DNA of 64,000 nt from Actinoplanes campanulatus (lineage in GTDB: Bacteria > Actinomycetota > Actinomycetes > Mycobacteriales > Micromonosporaceae). A model generated the notes under the pieces. It was not told the DNA's origin and did no database searches. It saw only the letters and a program-made list of their open reading frames with translations. Numbering within the stretch: the first letter of the stretch is position 1; every line of letters begins with the position of its first letter. Location: the NCBI RefSeq assembly GCF_014647795.1, contig NZ_BMPW01000016.1, forward strand, positions 62,001 to 126,000. The letters run 5' to 3'. A program made the position numbers and the translations under genes. This document shows, in pieces, positions 27,939 through 36,859 of this stretch.

Positions 27939-29342
27939 ATGTCTCGTCGCACCTGGCTGACCAGAGCCGGAGTGGCGCTGCTCAGCACCACCGCCGCGGC
28001 CGGAGCGTTCGCCGGCCCCGCACAGGCCGCCTCCATGGGCAGCGTGTACATGGAGTTCGACTCCGACGGGCCCAAAGTCACCTACGTGGCCGGGTCGGGC
28101 AAGACCAACTCGGTCGTGGTGACCGGCAACAGCAGTGTGATCACGATCGACGACCGGGTGGCCATCAAGGCCGGCCGCGGCTGCAAGGCGGTGAAGGGCG
28201 ACAAGACCAGGGTCCGTTGCACCGATCCGAAGCCGATCGCCAAGGTCCGGGTCGGGCTCGGCTCCGGCAACGACACGCTCGTCAACAAGTCCAGCCTGCG
28301 GCTGCACGCCTGGGGCGGCAGCGGCAACGACCGGCTGACCGGTGGCCCGCGCGAGGACGAGTTCTCCGGCGGCGCCGGCGCGGACCGGCTCTACGGCCTG
28401 GGCGGCGACGACCGGCTGGCGGGCGACGACGGCAACGACACCATCTACGGCGGCACCGGTGACGACGGCATCGGCGGCGGCAGGGGCAATGACCGCGAAT
28501 ACGGCGGCACCGGCAACGACGGCTTCGGCCAGGGCAGGGACACCAAGTCGGCCGACGCGGACCTGGTCGACGGCGGCGCCGGTGTCGACGGGGTCTCCTA
28601 CTTCCACCGCCGGAAGGCGGTCACCGCCGACACCGACAACGCCAAGCGCGACGACGGCCGCAAGGGTGAGGGCGACACCCTCCTCGCTGTCGAGGATCTC
28701 ATCGGCGGGTGGGGCGACGACCGGCTGACCGGCGGCAACGGCCCCAACTTCCTGGAAGGCCAGAACGGCAACGACGTCCTGGTCGGCGGGGGCGGCAACG
28801 ACTGGTTCCGGGACACCTACGGCGGCAACGACAAGCTCTACGGCGGGGCCGGGGACGACCGTTTCGACACCGGCGCGGGCGCCGACCTCATGCTGGGCGG
28901 CTCCGGCTCGGACACGGTGAACTACACCCACCACTCCGGACCGGTCATCGTCGACCTCGACGGGGTCGCCGACGACGGCCGGACCGGCGAGCGCGACACC
29001 GTCGGCGCGGACGTGGAGCACATCTTCGGTTCCGCCTACAACGACGTGCTCACCGGTAACGGCGGCGCCAACCTGATCGTGGGCCTCGCGGGTGACGACA
29101 CGATCCGCGGCGCCGGCGGCAACGACGTCACGGCCGGCGGCGCCGGTCTCGACAGGGTCTACGGCGAGGCCGGCGACGACGCCCTGTCCGGCGGGGACGT
29201 CACGGACGGTAGCGCCGATATCCTCGACGGCGGCGACAACGCCACCGCGACCGGCGACAACTGCGTCGTCGGCACTGTGGTGAACTGCGAATACTCGAAG
29301 CCGTTCAGTGTTCCGGTGCTCAAGGAGTACGGCGAGCTCTGA
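27939..29342 (+). CDS. Secreted RTX-like calcium-binding repeat protein 5
   Basis: This 467-aa paralog has a signal peptide (cleavage near AQAAS), N-terminal domain IDDRVAIKAGRGCKAVKGDKTRVRC, then nonapeptides at about 122-205, 250-320 and 355-420 with two DxDxxxxDDGRxGExDT inserts. The end diverges: GDNCVVGTVVNCEYSK is followed by a 14-residue extension (PFSVPVLKEYGEL). ATG at 27939 has GGGGGAAGGAAG about 8 nt upstream, and the gap to RTX 4 is 31 bp. It is the last gene of the cluster, followed by a strong terminator. Confidence 0.85.
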   Translation: MSRRTWLTRAGVALLSTTAAAGAFAGPAQAASMGSVYMEFDSDGPKVTYVAGSGKTNSVVVTGNSSVITIDDRVAIKAGRGCKAVKGDKTRVRCTDPKPIAKVRVGLGSGNDTLVNKSSLRLHAWGGSGNDRLTGGPREDEFSGGAGADRLYGLGGDDRLAGDDGNDTIYGGTGDDGIGGGRGNDREYGGTGNDGFGQGRDTKSADADLVDGGAGVDGVSYFHRRKAVTADTDNAKRDDGRKGEGDTLLAVEDLIGGWGDDRLTGGNGPNFLEGQNGNDVLVGGGGNDWFRDTYGGNDKLYGGAGDDRFDTGAGADLMLGGSGSDTVNYTHHSGPVIVDLDGVADDGRTGERDTVGADVEHIFGSAYNDVLTGNGGANLIVGLAGDDTIRGAGGNDVTAGGAGLDRVYGEAGDDALSGGDVTDGSADILDGGDNATATGDNCVVGTVVNCEYSKPFSVPVLKEYGEL

Positions 29343-29355
29343 TCGCCGGGAACGA

Positions 29356-29390
29356 AGAAGGGCCGCTCCCGATCCGGGAGCGGCCCTTCT
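29356..29390. terminator. Bidirectional terminator between RTX 5 and dppF
   Basis: Perfect 15-bp arms AGAAGGGCCGCTCCC (29356-29370) and GGGAGCGGCCCTTCT (29376-29390) with a 5-nt loop lie between two convergent genes. Confidence 0.9.
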
Positions 29391-29396
29391 CGTACC

Positions 29397-30437
29397 TCAG
29401 GCCTTGGTGACCGCCGGACGGCGGCCCGCCACCACCTCGTCGTCGGTCACCGGGAAGTGACAGGCGGTCAGGTGGCCGAGCGGGTCGTCGAACCGCGCGG
29501 TCAGCGGCGGCTCCTCGGTCGCGCAGATGTCCTGCGCCTTCCAGCAGCGGGTGCGGAACCGGCAGCCGGACGGCGGGTTGATCGGGCTCGGCACGTCGCC
29601 GGTGAGCAGCACGCGCTCGCGCTGCGCGCGATCACGACGGTTCGGGTCCGGCACCGGGACCGCGGACATCAGGGCCACGGTGTACGGGTGACGCGCCCGG
29701 CTGTACAGCTCGTCCCGGTCGGCGATCTCGACGATCTTGCCGAGGTACATGACGGCGACCCGGTCGGAGATGTGCTTGACCACCGACAGGTCGTGCGCGA
29801 TGAAGACGTACGTCAGGTCGAACTCGCTCTGGAGGTCCTCGAGCAGGTTCACGACCTGGGCCTGGATCGACACGTCGAGGGCCGAGACCGGCTCGTCGGC
29901 GACGATCATCTTCGGGCGCAGGGCCAGCGTACGGGCGATGCCGATGCGCTGCCGCTGACCGCCGGAGAACTCGTGCGGGTACCGGTTGTAGTGCTCCGGG
30001 TTCAGGCCGACCAGCTTGAGCAGGTCCTGCACGGCCCGCTTGATGCCGTGCTCGGTCTTGACGTTCTGGATCCGGAACGGCGCCCCGACGATCGCGCCCA
30101 CGGTGTGCCGCGGGTTCAGCGACGAGAACGGGTCCTGGAAGATCATCTGCATGTCGCGCCGGAACGGGCGCAGCTTGCCCTGACCCAGGTGGGTGATGTC
30201 CTTGCCCTCGAAGGTGACCGACCCGCCGGTCGGTTCGAGGAGCCGGGTGAGCAGCCGGCCGGTGGTCGACTTGCCACAACCGGACTCGCCGACCAGACCC
30301 AGCGTCTCGCCCTTGAAGACCTCGAAGTCGATGCCGTCGACCGCGCGGACCGCACCGACCTGACGGCGCATCAGGCCCTTGATGATCGGGAAGTGCTTCT
30401 CCAGCCCTTTGACCGCCAGCAGTGGTTCCTGGGTCAT
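29397..30437 (-). CDS. dppF: Oligo/dipeptide ABC transporter ATP-binding protein (DppF type)
   Basis: This 346-aa nucleotide-binding subunit has Walker [10 protein letters not shown], the Q-loop [11 protein letters not shown], signature FSGGQRQR, Walker [15 protein letters not shown] and switch IAHDLSVV. The C-terminal oligopeptide/dipeptide domain has the cysteine pattern GCRFRTRC...DIC...C that binds an iron-sulfur cluster in this family. ATG at 30437 lies 2 nt after the dppD stop; the longer frame overlaps dppD. It is the last gene of the five-gene operon. Confidence 0.94.
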   Translation of the reverse strand: MTQEPLLAVKGLEKHFPIIKGLMRRQVGAVRAVDGIDFEVFKGETLGLVGESGCGKSTTGRLLTRLLEPTGGSVTFEGKDITHLGQGKLRPFRRDMQMIFQDPFSSLNPRHTVGAIVGAPFRIQNVKTEHGIKRAVQDLLKLVGLNPEHYNRYPHEFSGGQRQRIGIARTLALRPKMIVADEPVSALDVSIQAQVVNLLEDLQSEFDLTYVFIAHDLSVVKHISDRVAVMYLGKIVEIADRDELYSRARHPYTVALMSAVPVPDPNRRDRAQRERVLLTGDVPSPINPPSGCRFRTRCWKAQDICATEEPPLTARFDDPLGHLTACHFPVTDDEVVAGRRPAVTKA

Positions 30438-30439
30438 GA

Positions 30440-31477
30440 CTAGGCCTCCAGCTTCGGTTTCACTTCTTCCACCCAGAGTCGCTGCCGCTCCTCGGTGGGG
30501 AGGTGGCAACGGACCAGGTGGTTGGTGCCGCCGGCCCGGGTGAGCTCCGGCGCCACGGTGGTGCCCAGGCCGCCGGTCCGCTCCTCGTACACGCAGCGGG
30601 GGCTGAAGGCGCAGCCCTTCGGCAGGTTGATCAGCGAGGGCGGGGAGCCGGCGATCGGCACCAGCCGCTCCTGGACCGGACGGTCCATGCGCGGCATCGA
30701 GCCGAGAAGACCCCAGGTGTACGGGTGCTCCGGCCGCTCGAAGATGGTGGCGGCGGAGGCGTACTCGATGCAGCGGCCGCCGTACATGACCAGCACGTCG
30801 TCGGCGAGCTCGGCCACCACACCGAGATCGTGGGTGATCACGATGAGGGCCGAGTTGAACTCCGCCTGGAGGTCGTGCATCAGGTCCATGATCTGCGCCT
30901 GGACGGTCACGTCCAGGGCAGTCGTGGGCTCGTCGGCGATCAGCAGCTGCGGGTCGTTGACCAGCGCCATCGCGATCATGGCGCGCTGCCGCATACCACC
31001 GGAGAACTGGTGCGGGTAGTCGTCCACCCGGCGGTCCGGCTGCGGGATGCCGACCCGGCCCAGCATGTCGACCGCGTGCTTGCGGGCCACCTTCTTGGAG
31101 ACGTTGTGGTGGACCCGGTACGCCTCCACGATCTGGTGACCGACCGTGTAGTACGGGTGCATCGCGGACAGCGGGTCCTGGAAGATCATCGCCATCTGGT
31201 TGCCGCGGAGCTTGCGCACGTCGTCCTGGGAGGCGGAGACGATCTCCTTGCCGTCCAGCCAGATCTCACCGGAGATCTTCGAGTTCCGGTGGTTGTAGAT
31301 CCCCCGGATGCCCAGGCTGGTCACCGACTTGCCGGAGCCCGACTCGCCCACGATGCCGAGGGTCTTGCCGCGCTCCAGCTTGAAGGTCAGCCCGTCGACG
31401 CTGCGAACCACGCCGTCGTCGGTGGGGAAGTGAATCTTGAGGTCCTTGACCTCGAGGAAAGCCTGCCCGTCCGGCAT
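30440..31477 (-). CDS. dppD: Oligo/dipeptide ABC transporter ATP-binding protein (DppD type)
   Basis: This 345-aa second ATPase has Walker [20 protein letters not shown], signature [15 protein letters not shown], Walker [17 protein letters not shown] and ITHDLGVV. The C-terminal domain has GCAFSPRC with a further Cys near the end. It pairs with DppF as the heterodimeric motor. The ATG start overlaps the dppB stop by ATGA, so synthesis is coupled to the permease. Confidence 0.94.
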   Translation of the reverse strand: MPDGQAFLEVKDLKIHFPTDDGVVRSVDGLTFKLERGKTLGIVGESGSGKSVTSLGIRGIYNHRNSKISGEIWLDGKEIVSASQDDVRKLRGNQMAMIFQDPLSAMHPYYTVGHQIVEAYRVHHNVSKKVARKHAVDMLGRVGIPQPDRRVDDYPHQFSGGMRQRAMIAMALVNDPQLLIADEPTTALDVTVQAQIMDLMHDLQAEFNSALIVITHDLGVVAELADDVLVMYGGRCIEYASAATIFERPEHPYTWGLLGSMPRMDRPVQERLVPIAGSPPSLINLPKGCAFSPRCVYEERTGGLGTTVAPELTRAGGTNHLVRCHLPTEERQRLWVEEVKPKLEA

Positions 31478-32490
31478 CAGCCCAGCCTCACTCTCGGGTC
31501 GACGACCGCATAGAGCAGGTCCACGATCAGGTTCGCGACGACCACGAAGAACGCGGCCATCAGGGTCACGCCGAGTACCTTCGGCAGGTCGTTGTTGGTG
31601 ATCGCGTCGACCGCGTACTTGCCCAGGCCGGGCAGCGAGAACACCTGCTCGGTGAGCACGGCGCCGCCCAGGAGCAGACCGAAGTCGAGACCGAAAATGG
31701 TCAGGATCGGGGTGAGCGCGGCACGCAGGCCGTGCTTGACGTTGACGTCCCGCTCCTTCAGGCCCTTGGCCCGCGCGGTACGGATGTAGTCCTCACCCAT
31801 CGTCTCCAGCATCCCGGCCCGGGTGAGACGGGCGTACTGGGCGGAGAACTGCAAAGCGAGCACCAGCCACGGCAACAGCAGGGCGTACGCCCATTCGCTG
31901 GGGCTCTCGGTGAACGGCGTGTAGCTACCACCCGGTGCCGTCCAGTCCAGCGTGTAGCTGAAGACCAGCAGCGACACCATGCCGGTGAAGAAGATCGGCA
32001 TCGAGACGCCGGCCAGCGAGAAGGTCATCGCGGCCCGGTCCAGGAAGGAGCCCCGGCGCAGCGCCGACAGCGTGCCGATGGAGAGGCCGAGGACCAGCCA
32101 GAGGATCGCGGCGCCGACGGCCAGCGACAGGGTCACCGGGAGGCGGTCGATCAACTCGGGCCAGACCGGCTGCTTCGTGATGAACGAGTAGCCGAAACAC
32201 GGGGCCGGGCAGTGCTCGACCGTCGCGCCCAGGTTGTAGTCGGCGCCGGTGAAGATGGCCTTCACCCAGCGTCCGTACTGCAGCCAGAGCGGGTCGTAGA
32301 AGCCCAGCTTCTCGGCGATGAGGTGAACCGTCTCCGGTGTCGCGGCGCGGCCCACGTAACGGGTCGCGAGCGTTTCCGGAGTCGCCCCGACGAGGCGAGG
32401 GATCAGATAGAAGATCCCGAAAGTGGCGGCGCTGATGATGAAGAGCAGCACGACTGCCGCGAAGAGACGCCTGATGATGTATGTGATCAC
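31477..32490 (-). CDS. dppB: Oligo/dipeptide ABC transporter permease (DppB type)
   Basis: This 337-aa inner membrane permease has six expected transmembrane helices. The first (about 7-30) follows ITYIIRRLF, typical of DppB/OppB. An external loop of about 70 residues comes next, and the EAA-type cytoplasmic loop reads YIRTARAKGLKERDVNVKHGLRAALTPI. The loop contains two cysteines (EHCPAPCFGY), uncommon for the family. GTG at 32490 is the start that gives the canonical N-terminus. Confidence 0.93.
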   Translation of the reverse strand: MITYIIRRLFAAVVLLFIISAATFGIFYLIPRLVGATPETLATRYVGRAATPETVHLIAEKLGFYDPLWLQYGRWVKAIFTGADYNLGATVEHCPAPCFGYSFITKQPVWPELIDRLPVTLSLAVGAAILWLVLGLSIGTLSALRRGSFLDRAAMTFSLAGVSMPIFFTGMVSLLVFSYTLDWTAPGGSYTPFTESPSEWAYALLLPWLVLALQFSAQYARLTRAGMLETMGEDYIRTARAKGLKERDVNVKHGLRAALTPILTIFGLDFGLLLGGAVLTEQVFSLPGLGKYAVDAITNNDLPKVLGVTLMAAFFVVVANLIVDLLYAVVDPRVRLG

Positions 32491-32584
32491 AGAGTCCGGC
32501 TGAGGACGGCCGGCCCGGGGTCTCCGGGCCGGCCGCCTGCTGCCTTCACCTACCTATCGAGGTGTAGTGCGAGTCGGGAACGGG

Positions 32585-34339
32585 TTACGCGACACCCAGC
32601 GACAGGTAGTCGTACATGTTGTACGCGTCGCTGACGAAGACGTTGGAGAGCGTCTTCGGGCGGATGAGCAGGCTCTTCGCGGTGACGCCGGGAAGAATGA
32701 CCGCCTCTTCCATGACGCGCTTGTCGATCTGGGCCCAGTAGGCGTCACGCTTCGCGGCGTCGGTCTCCGAGGAGGCCTTGTCGAGGAGCTGGTCGACCTC
32801 GGGGATCCGGACGCTGGTGTTGGACGAACCACCGGTCTCCCGGATGACCCGGCTGTCCACGATCTGCGACAGGAAGCCGAAGCCGTCGTTCCAGTCCGCG
32901 CCCCAGCCGTTCAGGTTCAGGCCGAGCTTGTTGTTCTTCACGTACGGCGGGTTGCCGGCGTACTGGGAGAAGTAGTCACCCTGCGGGAACGGCTTCAGCG
33001 TGAGCTTGATGCCGACCCGGGCGAGCGACTGCTGCAGCGCCTCGGCGGTCGCCTTCTCCTTCGGGCGCTCGGCCCGGTACGCGATGTTGGTCTCGAAGCC
33101 GTTCGGCTGGCCACAGGCGGCCAGGTGCTCCTTGGCCTTGGCCACGTCACCGGTGCCGTCGGCCGAGGGGTACAGGTCGAACTTCTCGTAACCCGGGATC
33201 ATCGGGGGCAGGATCGTCCCGGTGATGTCGCCGCCGGCGAGCGGGCCGCCGTACGCGGTCTGGTAGCCGACCTTGTCCGCGGCGTACTCGATGGCCTTAC
33301 GGCAGTCGACGTTGTCCAGCGGGGCCACCGTCGGGTTGATCGAGGTGTACCAGAGCCGGGCCAGCGTCGGGTTGTCGGTGCTCGCCTTCAGGGTCGGGTC
33401 GCCGACCACGCGGCCGAGGGTCGCCGGCTGCACGCCGGTGCCCACCACGTCGACGTCCAGGTCGCCGGAGAGCAGCCGGTTGTCGATGTCGTCCGCGTTG
33501 ACGTTCAGCTGAACCTCGTACGCGTCCGGGAGCGCCTTGCGGTTCGGGTCGGTCGCCGCGTCCCACTTGTCGTTACGGACCAGCTTGAAGCTCTTGCCGA
33601 GCTCGTTGGTCTCGAACTTGTACGGGCCCGTGGAGACCACGTGCTCCTTGTACTTGGCGCCGGTGTCCTTGGCCTCCGGAACCGGAACCGTCTGCGGCAG
33701 CGCGGCGAAGTAGTCGAAACCACCGAACGCCTGCTTCAGGTGGAAGACGATCGTCTGGTCGTCCGGCGTGGTGATCGCCGAGTCGGTGTTGACGCCCTTG
33801 GACTTGTACGGGCCCTTGTAGCCCTCGGGCAGGTTGAGGAAGCCCTCGAAGTACGCCGGGCCGTTCGGGAACGTCTCCTTGTCGATGGAGCGCAGTACCG
33901 CGTACTTCACGTCCTTCGACGTGACCTCGGTGCCGTCCTCGAACTTGACGCCCTTACGGATCTTGTACGTCCAGGTCTTGCCGCCGTCGCTCGGCGTGCC
34001 CAGGCCCTCGGCCAGGTCGGGGGTGACCGTGTTGCCCTCGGCGCCCGGAACCGGCTTGAACATGAGCAGGCCACGGCCGTACAGGCGGAGGAAGTTCCAC
34101 GAGTAGCCGTAGTAGGTCTCACCCGGGTCGAGGGTGTCCCAGTCGCCGGAGTTCGCCAGGCGGATGGTGCCGCCCTTCTTGTCCGACGGGTTGAAGACCT
34201 GGGTCAGGGCCGCGTTGAACTCCGGCTTGGCGCCCCCGGAGTTGTCCGATCCCTTGTCATCGCTCCCACCGCACGCGGCGGCGGAGAGGGTAAGCGCAAG
34301 CGCGGCCGCACCGGCCACCAGCGCTCTGGATTTCCGCAT
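32585..34339 (-). CDS. dppA: Peptide-binding lipoprotein of ABC transporter (DppA/OppA type)
   Basis: This 584-aa solute-binding protein (SBP family 5) has a signal peptide ending AAACGG, with the lipid-anchored Cys at about residue 23, and a Gly/Ser/Asp linker. The family-5 regions are LANSGDWDTLDPGETYYGYSWNF, a GxTWTYKIRKGVKFEDGTEVTSKDV pattern, and YDYLSLG near the end. It captures peptides or similar ligands outside the membrane. ATG at 34339 has GGGAGG about 12 nt upstream; the four extra codons of the longer frame are not needed. Confidence 0.93.
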   Translation of the reverse strand: MRKSRALVAGAAALALTLSAAACGGSDDKGSDNSGGAKPEFNAALTQVFNPSDKKGGTIRLANSGDWDTLDPGETYYGYSWNFLRLYGRGLLMFKPVPGAEGNTVTPDLAEGLGTPSDGGKTWTYKIRKGVKFEDGTEVTSKDVKYAVLRSIDKETFPNGPAYFEGFLNLPEGYKGPYKSKGVNTDSAITTPDDQTIVFHLKQAFGGFDYFAALPQTVPVPEAKDTGAKYKEHVVSTGPYKFETNELGKSFKLVRNDKWDAATDPNRKALPDAYEVQLNVNADDIDNRLLSGDLDVDVVGTGVQPATLGRVVGDPTLKASTDNPTLARLWYTSINPTVAPLDNVDCRKAIEYAADKVGYQTAYGGPLAGGDITGTILPPMIPGYEKFDLYPSADGTGDVAKAKEHLAACGQPNGFETNIAYRAERPKEKATAEALQQSLARVGIKLTLKPFPQGDYFSQYAGNPPYVKNNKLGLNLNGWGADWNDGFGFLSQIVDSRVIRETGGSSNTSVRIPEVDQLLDKASSETDAAKRDAYWAQIDKRVMEEAVILPGVTAKSLLIRPKTLSNVFVSDAYNMYDYLSLGVA

Positions 34340-34414
34340 CACTTGTAGCAACCTCCCTGGTGGAACGGTTCGGGTCCGAACCGCACGGCTGGTGGGAATG
34401 CGATCGGCGCCATG

Positions 34415-35410
34415 TCAGCGCCGCCCCTTGGGATCGAGCGCGTCACGCAGGCCGTCGCCGAAGAGGTTGAAGGCGAGCACGGTGATGAAGATCGCCATAC
34501 CCGGGAAGAACATGAAGTGCCAGACCGTGTAGAACCGGGCGGCCTCGGAGAGCATGCCGCCCCAGCTTGCCGTGGGCGGACGGATACCGACACCGAGGAA
34601 CGAGAGCGCTGCCTCGAACAGGATGTTCGTCGGGATCAGCAGCGTCGCGTAGACCAGGATGGGCGCCACCAGGTTCGGCAGCATCTCCTTGAAGATCACG
34701 TACGGGCCGCGGGCACCGAGGCTCCGGGCCGCGTCGATGAACTCCCGCTCCCGCAGCGACAGCGTCTGACCGCGGACGATCCGGCCGATGTACGGCCAGC
34801 TGAAGAACCCGATGATGAAGATCAGCAGGGAGATCCGCAGCGCGTCGCCGGAGAGCCCGAACGCCTCGTCCGGGATGACACCGGCCAGCGCGATCGAGAA
34901 CACCAGCAGCGGGAACGCCAGGAACACGTCCATCGCGCGGCTGATCAGCGAGTCCACCCAGCCACCGAAGTAGCCGGCCACCACACCCAGGGTGGCGCCG
35001 ATGGCCACCGACAGCAGCGTCGCCAGGAAGGCGATCAGCAGCGAGATCCGTGCACCGTAGACGACCCGGCTGAAGATGTCCCGGCCGTTCTGCGGCTCCA
35101 CGCCGAAGAGGTGCTCGCCGCTGATGCCGGTGCCACCCTTCGGGACGAGGGTGCTGGTGTCGATCAGGTTCTGGTGGAATTGGTTCGGCGGGTGGCCGAA
35201 GGCGTCCACGATCCACGGCGCCAGGATGGCCACCAGGATCAGGAAGATGACGACCGATCCACCGGCCATCGCGACGCGGTCCCGCTTGAGGCGGGTCCAC
35301 GCGATACGCCCGAGAGAGCGGCCTTCGATGGCCTTACCGGGAACGGCCCCCTCGACGGGGTCCGGAACCACCGGAAGCTGGTCCGAGACCGTGCCGGGTC
35401 CAACGACCAT
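34415..35410 (-). CDS. dppC: Oligo/dipeptide ABC transporter permease (DppC type)
   Basis: This 331-aa second permease has an N-terminal cytoplasmic segment with LGRIAWTRLKRDRVAMAGG, the usual OppC N-domain, then six helices. The coupling loop reads FIDAARSLGARGPYVIFKEMLPNLVAPILV. It is the first gene of the operon, which is unusual: the binding protein normally comes first. ATG at 35410 has GGGAGAGGA about 12 nt upstream; the in-frame extension beyond it has poor coding character. Confidence 0.93.
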   Translation of the reverse strand: MVVGPGTVSDQLPVVPDPVEGAVPGKAIEGRSLGRIAWTRLKRDRVAMAGGSVVIFLILVAILAPWIVDAFGHPPNQFHQNLIDTSTLVPKGGTGISGEHLFGVEPQNGRDIFSRVVYGARISLLIAFLATLLSVAIGATLGVVAGYFGGWVDSLISRAMDVFLAFPLLVFSIALAGVIPDEAFGLSGDALRISLLIFIIGFFSWPYIGRIVRGQTLSLREREFIDAARSLGARGPYVIFKEMLPNLVAPILVYATLLIPTNILFEAALSFLGVGIRPPTASWGGMLSEAARFYTVWHFMFFPGMAIFITVLAFNLFGDGLRDALDPKGRR

Positions 35411-35802
35411 GTGAAGTGTCCGGTCCTCTCCCGGCCGACCGAACGGCAGGAGTCCACGGTCACCGGACACGGGCACACGAGGCCCTGGCCGATGACGATG
35501 GCCCACGCAGCGAACGGCAACCGATCGGTTAACGCATGCCTCGAGTGCCGACCCCCGTCGCACCGACCCAGATCAGACCGGTGCCACGAAGGCACTCGAC
35601 GGCGGGTGTGGCCGCCATCGAGAGGAACATTCACCTAGCGCGGTGCCCCGGGTCAAGCTCACGGACCGCACACGGACGGTTCCGTGTCTCCTCCGTGATA
35701 TTGCTGTGACCTAGATTCCGAACAAAGGGAAGGTGTCCGCGTAAGACCCCAATCCGGGCCATACCCGGACAGGAGGCTACGGCACCGTTACAAGAGGTTA
35801 AT
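35411..35802. promoter_or_regulatory. Upstream region of the dpp operon
   Basis: 392 bp without a gene lie between the recR stop and dppC. On the minus strand TTGTTC followed after 16 nt by CAATAT (about 35698-35725) is a possible sigma-A-type promoter for the operon. This would give a 5' leader of nearly 300 nt. No riboswitch fold or clear operator was recognised. Confidence 0.35.
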
Positions 35803-36396
35803 TCAGACGGCGCGTCGCCCTTCGAATGCACGACCGAGAGTGATCTCATCGGCGTACTCCAGGTCCCCGCCGACCGGCAGGCCACTCGCCAATCGGGTCA
35901 CGGCGATCCCCATCGGCTTCACCAACAGCGCCAGATAGGTCGCTGTCGCTTCACCCTCCGTGTTCGGATCGGTGGCCAGAATCAGCTCCCGCACCTCCCC
36001 CGTCCCGAGGCGGAGAAGCAGTTCGCGGATGCGCAGATTGTCCGGCCCGATGCCCTCGAGCGGATTGATCGCCCCACCGAGCACGTGATAGCGGCCCCGG
36101 AACTCACCGGTCCGCTCGATCGCCACGATGTCCTTGGGCTCCTCCACCACACAAAGGACCTCATTGGTACGGCGGGTGTCCCGGCAGACCCGGCACTGCT
36201 CCGACTCGGCCACGTTGAAGCAGGTGGTGCAGAAGCGGACCAGCTCCTTCACCTTGCGCAGCGCGGTGGCCAGCCGGTTCACATCGGCCGGATCCGCGGA
36301 GAGGACGTAGAACGCGATACGCTGCGCCGACTTCGGGCCCACGCCCGGCAGCCGGCCCAGCTCATCGATCAGGTCCTGGATTGCGCCTTCGTACAC
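35803..36396 (-). CDS. recR: Recombination mediator protein RecR
   Basis: This 197-aa protein of normal length has a helix-hairpin-helix ([15 protein letters not shown], 15-29), a C4 zinc finger (C56, C59, C68, C71) and a Toprim domain with [12 protein letters not shown] and [12 protein letters not shown]. It acts with RecF/RecO to load RecA at gaps. GTG at 36396 is 3 nt after the ybaB stop, making a ybaB-recR operon as in most bacteria. Confidence 0.96.
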   Translation of the reverse strand: MYEGAIQDLIDELGRLPGVGPKSAQRIAFYVLSADPADVNRLATALRKVKELVRFCTTCFNVAESEQCRVCRDTRRTNEVLCVVEEPKDIVAIERTGEFRGRYHVLGGAINPLEGIGPDNLRIRELLLRLGTGEVRELILATDPNTEGEATATYLALLVKPMGIAVTRLASGLPVGGDLEYADEITLGRAFEGRRAV

Positions 36397-36399
36397 GGA

Positions 36400-36723
36400 T
36401 CAGAACCCCGGCAGGGAGAAGCCGCCGGTGGCCGGGCCCATCTTCGACTCGGCCAGCTCGCGCTGCGCCTCAGCCGCGTTGTGGATCGCCGCGAGCACCA
36501 GGTCCTCCAGAGTCTCCACGTCCTCCGGGTCCACGGCCTTCGCATCGATCTTCACCGACTTGAACTCACCGAGACCGGTGACCACCACGGTGACCAGACC
36601 GCCGCCCGCGGTGCCGGTCAGCTCCGCCGCCGCCAGCTCGGCCTGCGCCTGCGCGACCTGCTGCTGCATCTTCTGCGCCTGCTTCATGATCTGCTGCATG
36701 TTCGGCTGTGCACCGGGGCGCAT
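36400..36723 (-). CDS. ybaB: YbaB/EbfC family nucleoid-associated protein
   Basis: This 107-aa protein has MQQIMKQAQKMQQQVAQAQAEL as the first helix, the beta core TAGGGLVTVVVTGLGEFKSVKID, then DPEDVETLEDLVLAAIHNAAEAQ. These small DNA-binding dimers are found between dnaX and recR. ATG 36723 is favoured over the TTG at 36738 because GAGGAG is spaced 7 nt upstream. Confidence 0.94.
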   Translation of the reverse strand: MRPGAQPNMQQIMKQAQKMQQQVAQAQAELAAAELTGTAGGGLVTVVVTGLGEFKSVKIDAKAVDPEDVETLEDLVLAAIHNAAEAQRELAESKMGPATGGFSLPGF

Positions 36724-36859
36724 GGCACCGCTCCTCAACTAGTGATTCCGTAGTCAACCGTCAATACCGCACGGCGGTCGACGTTACCGCCGTCAGCGTA
36801 ACCGCCACCCTCTTCATGCCCGGGACGATGCCGCCGGACACCCCGGGCCACCGGCCCAC

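Noticed and set aside
21129-29342. CRISPR-like or tandem satellite repeat
   Set aside because: The periodicity is 27 bp coding for nonapeptides in frame, not spacer-separated identical repeats.
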